Below are positions 1 to 6,119 of a stretch of DNA of 15,448 nucleotides, one piece after another. The notes beneath the pieces are model-generated. The model ran no database searches and was not told the DNA's origin. It saw only the letters and a list, made by a program, of their open reading frames with translations. Origin of the DNA: Candidatus Woesearchaeota archaeon CG11_big_fil_rev_8_21_14_0_20_43_8. GTDB lineage: Archaea > Nanobdellota > Nanobdellia > Woesearchaeales > CG08-08-20-14. Position 1 is the first letter of the stretch; each line of letters starts with the position of its first letter. Both the position numbers and the translations under genes were made by a program. The stretch is taken from assembly GCA_002762705.1 (NCBI GenBank), contig PCVE01000070.1:1-15448 (forward strand), given 5' to 3'.

Positions 1-19
1 TTTCGTTTAATTTGTACAT
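1..19 (-). CDS. 5' end of a divergent gene leaving the window (partial)
   Basis: An ATG on the minus strand at 19-17 opens a frame reading M-Y-K-L-N-E to the window edge without a stop. The only support is promoter geometry: a minus-strand TATA box (TTTATATA, 58-51) is centred about 35 bases before this ATG. That would place transcription start near 27, giving a leader of only about eight bases. Six codons are too few to identify a product. The call rests entirely on the promoter and could be wrong if the TATA box serves nothing or reads the other way. Confidence 0.3.
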
Positions 20-20
20 A

Positions 21-43
21 AGAACCACCGAGAAGGGGGTTCT
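21..43. repeat. Imperfect inverted repeat between TATA box and left-edge start
   Basis: AGAACC (21-26) is the reverse complement of GGTTCT (38-43). After one mismatch two more C-G pairs (28-29 with 35-36) continue the stem over a five-base loop. It lies just where a leftward transcript would begin, so it could be an operator or a 5' hairpin for the off-window gene. It could also be a terminator-like relic or chance. Confidence 0.3.
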
Positions 44-50
44 TCGATTA

Positions 51-58
51 TATATAAA
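51..58 (-). promoter_or_regulatory. TATA box for the divergent left-edge gene
   Basis: On the minus strand the sequence reads TTTATATATAAT, a good match to the archaeal TATA consensus. The element is nearly symmetric, so it could also act rightward, but no gene begins at the expected distance on the plus strand. Confidence 0.4.
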
Positions 59-107
59 GATGAAGAAATGTTACCCACTTATGTGACTAAACAAATCGGG
101 TCTGGTT

Positions 108-123
108 CCGAAAGGTTTATATA
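108..123 (+). promoter_or_regulatory. Strong BRE/TATA promoter for the surface-protein operon
   Basis: CCGAAAG (108-114) is a good purine-rich BRE and is followed at once by TTTATATA (116-123), an excellent archaeal TATA box. Transcription is expected to start about 26 bases downstream of the TATA centre, near 145-147. The gene at 283 would then have a leader of roughly 135 bases, unusually long for this window, where other promoters sit right at the start codon. Confidence 0.7.
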
Positions 124-142
124 CTCCTATTTTAATAATTTT

Positions 143-179
143 CATAAGGTAGCCTTATGTGCTATAAAAGGCAATCCTT
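143..179 (+). promoter_or_regulatory. Two tandem palindromes at the predicted transcription start
   Basis: CATAAGG-TAG-CCTTATG (143-159) is a perfect 7-bp inverted repeat with a three-base centre. A second palindrome, AAGG-CAAT-CCTT, lies at 168-179. Their centres are about 22 bp apart, roughly two helical turns, and the first begins at the predicted transcription start. This geometry suits a repressor or other dimeric regulator bound to DNA. Alternatively, both form RNA hairpins in the leader, where the AAGG and CCTT arms could pair in mutually exclusive ways. No binding protein can be named from the sequence. Confidence 0.4.
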
Positions 180-267
180 CACAGCAAAAGTGATTAGTGT
201 TTTTTGGGGGATGTAACTTAGCGATATGCTATGCATCTACTAGGGATAGTCACTAATGGGGAAAAAA

Positions 268-272
268 GAGGT
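268..272 (+). promoter_or_regulatory. Ribosome binding site (GAGGT) for the 232-aa gene
   Basis: GAGGT lies ten bases before the ATG at 283 and matches the archaeal anti-Shine-Dalgarno sequence. It supports this start codon and shows that the long-leader transcript is translated by Shine-Dalgarno initiation. Confidence 0.55.
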
Positions 273-282
273 TGAATAAATA

Positions 283-981
283 ATGCGGAAACTACTGCTT
301 ATTTTCGCAGTGATGCTTATCATAGTATTACCAATCGCTATGGCTGATATCATAGTGTTCACTACTTATGATACACGTACTACGCTTGATAAAGGCCATC
401 TCAAGATAGAAAGAGATGTCGTTCTGAAGAATGTAGGGGGAGCGCCAATCATCCCTGGTGAGCTCCATTTCAAGCTACGTGAGATAACTTCTAAAGGGAC
501 TTATGGCCCAGCTGTGAAAAATCTAGAAGCACATGATCAATATAGCACAGAACTTAGGACAAATGTGATACAGACAGACAAGCAGACCGATCTGATCATA
601 AGTGTCTGGAACCCATTGCTGCCTGAATTCAGTTTTCCATTGACTATGTCTTATGAACTTGATTTTGAACCACGTGGTATACTCTTCTATGAGATCAATG
701 TCCCGATGGAAGAGACGACTATCCCGATACAATCAGTCACAAATAAATTCATGATCCCAAAAAGTTATAGCATCACCTATGCAAAAGACGCGAGTATCGA
801 GAAAGATGATGAGTTCGATGTGGTCACATGGACGGGTAGATCCATCATGAACATCGAATATTCTCGTATACCACTGCCGAAACTTCCGGTCAGGGGCGTC
901 AATCTCTTTTGGGTCTCGCTTATATTATTGCTTCTGATTCCATTTGCTGTGAGAATCATCAAGGCAGTCAGGGCCAGATAG
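283..981 (+). CDS. Exported single-pass membrane protein, function unknown
   Basis: This 232-residue protein has a clear signal peptide (charged MRK, hydrophobic LLLIFAVMLIIVLPIAMA, likely cleavage near residue 21) and a beta-rich ectodomain. A C-terminal membrane helix (about residues 206-225) is followed by a basic tail, RIIKAVRAR. That arrangement predicts type I topology, with the ectodomain outside the cell and the tail in the cytoplasm. I recognise no domain and see no catalytic motif. The ectodomain has no cysteine, so it should fold without disulfides. Its stop codon overlaps the GTG start of the next gene (TAGTG), and the next product has the same architecture. The two are therefore probably one operon and may work together at the surface. 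The start is supported by GAGGT at a normal distance. Confidence 0.85.
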   Translation: MRKLLLIFAVMLIIVLPIAMADIIVFTTYDTRTTLDKGHLKIERDVVLKNVGGAPIIPGELHFKLREITSKGTYGPAVKNLEAHDQYSTELRTNVIQTDKQTDLIISVWNPLLPEFSFPLTMSYELDFEPRGILFYEINVPMEETTIPIQSVTNKFMIPKSYSITYAKDASIEKDDEFDVVTWTGRSIMNIEYSRIPLPKLPVRGVNLFWVSLILLLLIPFAVRIIKAVRAR

Positions 982-2765
982 TGTGTGGGGTTTTTGGAAG
1001 AAGCCGAATCAAGAGGTCGATCAATATTTGGAACACTATCCTGACAATCATTAGGAGACGAATTTTTCTGTTATGTCTCTTGTTAGTGCTGATTCCATCT
1101 GTTCTTGGAGCAGCGAATCAGGCGGCGATAAGTGTCTCGATAGATGAGAAAGGCAAAGTCATCGACTATCTTGACAATTATTTCATAACGAGTGTCTTTG
1201 GCACTATCACAATCTCAAATCCATCTAATGTGTGGGTGTATTCTTTTCTTGTGCCGCTGGAACTGAATTCTCTTACAATCATCGAGAGATCAAATCCAAA
1301 GTATATCACAGATACTAATCATATCCTGATCCCTGAGCTAGATTCACAGAATGATATTGTCATAGAATACGCGATACTTGGCATAAATCCAGTCAATCCA
1401 GTCGTGAATAATAAGAGTGTCTTATATTCATCGATCAATATGGACGGCATACGATATTTCTCTAAGTTGAGGGAGCAATTGCTGAAATCAGAAGTCGAGA
1501 ATAGTTCAAACCAGCCGAACGCGCGGCTTGTCTCGGTGCACGTAGATAATCCGACTGATTTCGAATATATAATCCACAAGCTTGATGTGATAAAGACAAC
1601 TGACTTAAATCCTAATGTTGAGATGAACAAGTGGAGTTTTCCAGCAAGCGGTGAGAGCAACATCATATCTCCGCATGCAGTCTATGTGGTTGATATCTAT
1701 GATACTGATGCAGCTGAAGGAGAAGTATATTGGATGTCTACAGATATCGATATCCGGACAACAGTGGTATATGATTTCTCAGATGTCCAGCAGAATTCGA
1801 TGCCTGATGAGAAAGATTTCTTTGTGGAAGCGCCTGTCACTGTCGAACGTGAGCTGCAGGAACTGGTTGATCGCTCGAATATAGATCTTATCGCGAGGAA
1901 GACAATAAGCAAAAACGTGGTGTTTCCAGATGATATCCTCAATGTGAGTATCATTGTCGACAATATTGGTTCATCATCACAGAGCATCAGCATAACAGAT
2001 CCTATCCCAGATGGTTTCAAGATCGTCAGTGTGGATGCAGGCGGATCAGTGTCCGGAGACAATATCATCTGGACCGATAAGCGAGTCAGTCCAAAGAATT
2101 CACGCTGGGTTTCGTATTCAATGAAGTTTGTCGATACAGACGCAGTAGGTATGATGTATCTAGGCAGCGCAGTGATAAAGTCGACCAACAAGACGATCTA
2201 TACTTCAAAAGTCCCTGTGATCCGGAAATATCAACCAAAACAAGTTCTATATCTTCAGAAAAGGCTTAATTTCAAAGGTTCTGATGAGGTCGAAGTCACC
2301 ATCACATTGCAGAACCTTGGCGAGTCTGACATAGAGAATCTCTTGCTTCGGGAGTTCCTCGAAGATTATGATGAATTTCGGGAGATCTCGTTCCTTCCAA
2401 GAGAGAAAGGGCTTTGGGAGATAGCGAAGATAGAGAAAGGAGATTCCTGGAGTGTATCTTATGTGACAAGCGAGACTGCCAAACTAAATACTCTGCCAGA
2501 TGTGTTCGGAGTCGAAAAGGCGACTGTGACAAAATCGATCATGCTTGTTAACACCGTCGAATATAACTTCTTTATGCAGAACATACAATGGATAGAGATA
2601 TTCGGTCTTGCTGTTGTCATAATTGTGCCATTATCATATTTCGTCGTGATACGTCTATCAGGAGCTGCAGCTCCACCAAGAGGTGGTGGGACGATCCAGG
2701 CTGTGAAGACTGCGCCAGGTGTCTCTGGGAAATTGCATATAATCAAACAGGAAGTAAAGAGATAG
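981..2765 (+). CDS. Exported membrane-anchored protein with DUF11-like domains
   Basis: The 594-residue product is a surface protein with a basic N-terminal region (RRR at 25-27), a hydrophobic signal segment (IFLLCLLLVLIPSVLG, about 28-43), a long beta-rich ectodomain, a C-terminal membrane helix (about 536-560) and a basic tail. Residues about 302-400 resemble DUF11/CARDB-type beta-sandwich repeats of archaeal surface proteins: an I-V-D-N-I-G strand, then T-D-P-I-P-D-G-F. A related unit follows at about 423-530 with V-T-I-T-L-Q-N-L-G. Sequons such as NVS, NKS and NKT would allow N-glycosylation. The chosen start is GTG at 981, overlapping the upstream stop. An in-frame ATG at 909 lies deep inside the upstream gene and would put a long foreign stretch before the signal peptide. 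Start choice is the uncertain part. Role: probably structural or adhesive, by inference. Confidence 0.8.
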   Translation: MCGVFGRSRIKRSINIWNTILTIIRRRIFLLCLLLVLIPSVLGAANQAAISVSIDEKGKVIDYLDNYFITSVFGTITISNPSNVWVYSFLVPLELNSLTIIERSNPKYITDTNHILIPELDSQNDIVIEYAILGINPVNPVVNNKSVLYSSINMDGIRYFSKLREQLLKSEVENSSNQPNARLVSVHVDNPTDFEYIIHKLDVIKTTDLNPNVEMNKWSFPASGESNIISPHAVYVVDIYDTDAAEGEVYWMSTDIDIRTTVVYDFSDVQQNSMPDEKDFFVEAPVTVERELQELVDRSNIDLIARKTISKNVVFPDDILNVSIIVDNIGSSSQSISITDPIPDGFKIVSVDAGGSVSGDNIIWTDKRVSPKNSRWVSYSMKFVDTDAVGMMYLGSAVIKSTNKTIYTSKVPVIRKYQPKQVLYLQKRLNFKGSDEVEVTITLQNLGESDIENLLLREFLEDYDEFREISFLPREKGLWEIAKIEKGDSWSVSYVTSETAKLNTLPDVFGVEKATVTKSIMLVNTVEYNFFMQNIQWIEIFGLAVVIIVPLSYFVVIRLSGAAAPPRGGGTIQAVKTAPGVSGKLHIIKQEVKR

Positions 2766-2807
2766 TTCTTATGTTGGTTTCAGAATAAGGGTCTGTGGTA
2801 TTTTAGA

Positions 2808-4943
2808 TTACAGGTCTTTTTCAGTGATTATTCCTTGCTCAAGACCGATTTTTGCTATGACACCTATGGATTTTTCTTTATCTTTCTTCTTATTTTTTCT
2901 GATGTCGATGACTTCTTTTTTTTCTTCTTTCTGCTCAGCTATCCATGGTTTGTATGTGGCAGGTTCTTCAGTCAGCACTTCTGGCTTTCTTTTTTTCCTG
3001 AAAAGATCCTTGACATCTTTTATCGTGCTGCTGATTAGTTTCTTATTCTCGGGGACATCCACAATCGGTCGTTCAAGAGATATCTCTCTTAGCTGGCCGA
3101 AGCGTTTTATCAAAGTATTGAGTTTTCTTGCGCTTTCATGATTCTTGTCGACATCGATCCTGATATCACGGAGTTGTTTTGCAACTTTCTCAAGTATCTT
3201 CTGATGTGAAGAAAGATTTCCCTTGTTCCGATCTATATTGCGCTGGATTTCTTTTGTTATCTTGATGATTGTCTCTTTTTGTTCAGATTTGAAGTTCTCA
3301 GTCTGTTCAAGTGATAATGTTATCTTTTCAATGCTTTTGAATATCCGTTTTATATCATTTCCGGTTTTCTTTGAATGATCTTCCATGTCTTTTTTTGTCA
3401 TCAATAGATTGGCGGTCTTTTGGAGATCATCGTTGAGATTGCTTATACTTTTCTTTGTCCGATCAGTAAGGTCTTTCATACTCATCTCAATCTTTGCCTT
3501 CGCTTCTTCGAAATGGCTGCTTCTAAGTGTGGTCTCTCGAAGTGTATCAGCGTCAAGTTTTAGATTGCTAAGCTCATTGTTCAGGCTGTTCAGATTTGTA
3601 GTGAGCGTCGTCATGTCAAGGGCCATGCCAGATATAGTCTCTTCTGTCTTTGTCTTCATGCTCTCTGCAGCGTTTCTGAACGATTCGATAGCAGAATCCA
3701 TGCTTTCGGACATTTTTGACATCATCCCTTCTACATCATTCCTCGTGACTGGATCTTCACTTAAGAGTGTGATCTTATCTTTAAGAGCGATAAGCCCTTT
3801 TTCGATCTGATGATCAAAATCTTTTTTCATCTCTTTTCTAGTCACTGCGAATTCGTTCTGTATCTCATTCGCAACCATGGCAATCTCTTTTATCGAATCC
3901 TCTAACTCTTCGATCCGATCTGTGAAAGCAGCAGCTGCCTGGCTCTCGATTGATCGTATCTTTCCGATCTCATCAGCAATCATGCTCTCTGCAGCAGATC
4001 TTGTCTCGTCTATCTTGCTCTCAAGAGGCAGCAGATCATTTTTTCTTGCCGCTTCTGATAAAATCAATGCGATCTTTTTCTCTGCCTCTTTCAATTGGTT
4101 CAAAGGCGCTGATGTCTTCTTCAGCTGTGCGAGGTCAGTCGTGGCTCCTTTCAGTGATTCGATCTCTTTTGCCATAGACATGATCTGGCCTTTTATCAAT
4201 TCAAAATTCTTGTTCTCGACCATACTATGCTTCGACAATTGCACTTCGGTCTCAGCGGATACTTTCTCCAGCTGTTCAGCGATATCTTTTCTTGCAATGA
4301 GAAGGTCTTGCTCTGAATTTGTGTTTCTCTGCGTGTCTATGGTCTGTCTTACTTTGTCGACTTCGCCAGAGATATCTTTTATCATCTCATGTATCCTGCC
4401 GATCTTGTCCAATGCAGTTTTGTTCTCAGTCGGTCTCTTCTCGATAGTACTCTGACGCTCATCAAGTTCAGAAAGCTTGTCAAGCGCGACTTTCATGATG
4501 CTTTTTATCTCTATCATATCATCATGGTCTTTCTCTTCTGTTATTGTCTTCGCTGAATTCTTCTTAATATTGTTTATCTGTCTTTGCAGGTCATCGATCT
4601 GTTTTTCGATGAATGCTTTTAGGATACTATTATCATTTGTGTCTTTTTGCCCTGGCAGAACCGCGACAGATTCATTTAAGAATTCAAGATCTGCTTTCAT
4701 CTTTTCATCTAGTGCGTCGACACGGGTGCTAAGATCCTCAAAACCGGCCAGCATATCGTCTTTGTCCTGTTTTTTTGCCTGTGCAAGGTCGTTTTTGATA
4801 GATTTTAGGGTCTCATTGAATCTCTCTTCTTGTGAAACTATACTTTTACGTAGAAAGTCCATATCCCTTTTGATACCCGTAAAAGAGTTTTTTAGGGCCT
4901 CATTGATCTGTTCAAGAGTCATCCCGGTAAGCCCATCTGTCAT
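2808..4943 (-). CDS. Long cytoplasmic coiled-coil protein (711 aa)
   Basis: This protein of about 80 kDa is almost entirely heptad-rich helix dominated by K, E, I, L, S and D, with few glycines or prolines before about residue 640. It has no signal peptide or membrane helix, so it should be cytoplasmic. The C-terminal part changes character: a basic stretch (FRKKRKPEV), a proline-containing linker (TYKPWIAEQ), a charged K/E/D segment, and a compact non-coiled tail (IGVIAKIGLEQGIITEKDL). The tail looks like a small docking element. There is no Walker A, hinge or signature motif, so it is not an SMC or Rad50 ATPase. It may be a scaffold, cytoskeletal or chromosome-organising filament, but the sequence alone does not decide. 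The transcript appears leaderless: the TATA box is centred 26 bases before the ATG. Confidence 0.85.
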   Translation of the reverse strand: MTDGLTGMTLEQINEALKNSFTGIKRDMDFLRKSIVSQEERFNETLKSIKNDLAQAKKQDKDDMLAGFEDLSTRVDALDEKMKADLEFLNESVAVLPGQKDTNDNSILKAFIEKQIDDLQRQINNIKKNSAKTITEEKDHDDMIEIKSIMKVALDKLSELDERQSTIEKRPTENKTALDKIGRIHEMIKDISGEVDKVRQTIDTQRNTNSEQDLLIARKDIAEQLEKVSAETEVQLSKHSMVENKNFELIKGQIMSMAKEIESLKGATTDLAQLKKTSAPLNQLKEAEKKIALILSEAARKNDLLPLESKIDETRSAAESMIADEIGKIRSIESQAAAAFTDRIEELEDSIKEIAMVANEIQNEFAVTRKEMKKDFDHQIEKGLIALKDKITLLSEDPVTRNDVEGMMSKMSESMDSAIESFRNAAESMKTKTEETISGMALDMTTLTTNLNSLNNELSNLKLDADTLRETTLRSSHFEEAKAKIEMSMKDLTDRTKKSISNLNDDLQKTANLLMTKKDMEDHSKKTGNDIKRIFKSIEKITLSLEQTENFKSEQKETIIKITKEIQRNIDRNKGNLSSHQKILEKVAKQLRDIRIDVDKNHESARKLNTLIKRFGQLREISLERPIVDVPENKKLISSTIKDVKDLFRKKRKPEVLTEEPATYKPWIAEQKEEKKEVIDIRKNKKKDKEKSIGVIAKIGLEQGIITEKDL
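2817..2821 (+). terminator. T-tract downstream of the two-gene surface operon
   Basis: TTTTT occurs about 50 bases after the stop of the DUF11-like gene, preceded by TTTT at 2801-2804. Archaeal RNA polymerase stops at short T-tracts, so this is a plausible terminator. It lies inside the 3' end of the convergent coiled-coil gene, so the two transcripts would overlap at their tails. Confidence 0.3.
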
Positions 4944-4965
4944 GTCAGCCGATAATCTATGCCCA

Positions 4966-4973
4966 TATATAAA
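4966..4973 (-). promoter_or_regulatory. TATA box of the coiled-coil gene, leaderless geometry
   Basis: On the minus strand the sequence is GGAACCTTTATATATGG, with TTTATATA at 4973-4966. The distance from its centre to the ATG at 4943 is about 26 bases, so transcription should begin at or next to the start codon. No Shine-Dalgarno sequence is present, as expected for a leaderless mRNA. Confidence 0.7.
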
Positions 4974-5016
4974 GGTTCCTGTTTGGAGTCACTATGGAGT
5001 AGGTACTTCCATATAT

Positions 5017-5030
5017 CCAAACCTATAAAT
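5017..5030 (+). promoter_or_regulatory. BRE/TATA promoter of the 97-aa gene
   Basis: CCAAACC (5017-5023) followed by TATAAAT (5024-5030) predicts a start near 5052 and a leader of about 38 bases. GGAG at 5079-5082 lies eight bases before the ATG and serves as the ribosome binding site. Confidence 0.5.
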
Positions 5031-5090
5031 CTTTTAAGATCTTCATATCTTCTGGAAATGCATATCTAATAAAGAATCGGAGATTATCAA

Positions 5091-5384
5091 ATGAGACTGA
5101 AAGTGCTTGAACAGATCGCAGATGGTACAGAGCTTCTTGATCGATCCTTTTTTGAAGTCTTTGTCGCAGTGGAATATGGGCATCGATTCTCGTTGATAGA
5201 CGACCTTGGTGATGATTACAAGGACAGGGTATTCACTGTGCATAAAGCCAGATTGTTAAAAGACGAACGTAGAAAGATATATGATCTCATAAATCATGGC
5301 ATATCTGACGCTCTCACTGGATTGCTCCTGACAGACCTCTGCAACCGCGGTTATCTGGATGAAGGAAGATACAAGTTCAAATGA
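5091..5384 (+). CDS. Small protein of unknown function (97 aa)
   Basis: This is a soluble, charged 97-residue protein without signal peptide or membrane helix. The body looks alpha/beta. The C-terminal third (from about residue 60: ERRKIYDLINHGI, then LLLTDLCNRGYLDEGRYKF) has the feel of a winged-helix fold: a helix, then a helix ending in NRGYL and a short beta hairpin. That resemblance is weak and a DNA-binding role is only a possibility. I do not recognise a family. It has its own promoter and GGAG ribosome binding site. It stands between the divergent coiled-coil gene and the metallophosphoesterase, and the T-tract at 5435 suggests it is monocistronic. Confidence 0.7.
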   Translation: MRLKVLEQIADGTELLDRSFFEVFVAVEYGHRFSLIDDLGDDYKDRVFTVHKARLLKDERRKIYDLINHGISDALTGLLLTDLCNRGYLDEGRYKFK

Positions 5385-5434
5385 ATTCTCTTGCCGGCCC
5401 TTACAGCTTCATAAGATAGCAAATAGTTCATATA

Positions 5435-5440
5435 TTTTTT
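5435..5440 (+). terminator. T6 terminator after the 97-aa gene
   Basis: TTTTTT follows about 50 bases after the stop codon, in the short spacer before the metallophosphoesterase promoter. It fits an archaeal T-tract terminator; no strong hairpin precedes it. Confidence 0.35.
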
Positions 5441-5460
5441 CTACATCTGCTTGACGAATC

Positions 5461-5468
5461 ATTTAAAT
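5461..5468 (+). promoter_or_regulatory. TATA box of the metallophosphoesterase gene, leaderless geometry
   Basis: ATTTAAAT (5461-5468) is centred about 27 bases before the ATG at 5492. There is no Shine-Dalgarno sequence in the spacer (AATCTACACATGTC), so a leaderless transcript is predicted. Confidence 0.55.
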
Positions 5469-5491
5469 ATCAATGTGAATCTACACATGTC

Positions 5492-6103
5492 ATGAAAGTG
5501 CTCGCATTCACAGACATACATGGCAGTTCAAAAGCTATCGAGAAATTACGTATGTTGTCAAAAAGGAAAGATGTAGATGCCCTTGCATGCGCAGGTGATA
5601 TAACCATCTTCGATAATAATCTTGATGTGATCCTGCATGAACTGGATTCATTCGGAAAGCCGGTCTATATGATACATGGCAATCATGAGTTTGAAGATGT
5701 GTTCTATGCGATGTGCAAACATTTCAAGAATATAATCCCAGTTCATGAAGCAGTCTATATAGATGCAAAGCACAAAATCGCTTTTTTAGGTTATGGCGGC
5801 GGCGGCTTCTCTCTTGTCGATAGACGGTTTGAGATTGTCACAAATAAACTGAAGAAGAAGATACCAAAAGACCATAAGATTTTTCTCATCACCCATGCGC
5901 CCCCTTATGGCACAAAAGTGGATAAGATCATGGACCAGCATTGTGGGAACAAATCTATCACGAATTTCATAAAGAAGACTCCTTCGGTCATCATAGCCAT
6001 TTCTGGTCATCTCCACGAATGTGAAGGGCAACAGGATAGGATCGGCAAAGCAAAAGTGCTGAATCCAGGGCCTTTTGGAAAGATACTTAGTATATCTGTT
6101 TAA
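5492..6103 (+). CDS. Calcineurin-like metallophosphoesterase (class III)
   Basis: The 203-residue protein carries the complete metal-binding signature of the calcineurin-like phosphoesterase superfamily. The motifs are D-I-H (D8, H10), G-D (G35-D36), G-N-H-E (63-66), T-H-A-P-P (134-138) and G-H-L-H-E (172-176). These residues bind the two metal ions and the bridging water that attacks a phosphoester. The size and order of motifs resemble the small cytoplasmic YfcE/MJ0936-type phosphodiesterases and related single-domain archaeal enzymes. The natural substrate, perhaps a cyclic nucleotide or another small phosphodiester, cannot be read from the sequence. A glycine-rich loop (GYGGGGF, 100-106) precedes the variable cap region. 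The gene has its own leaderless-type promoter, and its stop lies 16 bases from the stop of the convergent S-layer gene. Confidence 0.93.
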   Translation: MKVLAFTDIHGSSKAIEKLRMLSKRKDVDALACAGDITIFDNNLDVILHELDSFGKPVYMIHGNHEFEDVFYAMCKHFKNIIPVHEAVYIDAKHKIAFLGYGGGGFSLVDRRFEIVTNKLKKKIPKDHKIFLITHAPPYGTKVDKIMDQHCGNKSITNFIKKTPSVIIAISGHLHECEGQQDRIGKAKVLNPGPFGKILSISV

Positions 6104-6119
6104 GACAAACGATAAAATT

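Noticed and set aside
190..260. C/D box small RNA in the first leader
   Set aside because: GTGATTA resembles a C box with a mismatch, but no D box (CTGA) follows at a suitable distance.
909..980. ATG at 909 as start of the DUF11-like protein
   Set aside because: It would overlap the upstream gene by more than 70 bases within its membrane helix and put about 50 residues of unlikely sequence ahead of the signal peptide. GTG at 981 fits better.
2824..5028. Series of long plus-strand frames opposite the coiled-coil gene, rich in S, F and L
   Set aside because: They are mirror images of the lysine/glutamate/isoleucine-rich coding strand. They lack promoters and ribosome binding sites, and they are in conflict with a clear coiled-coil protein.
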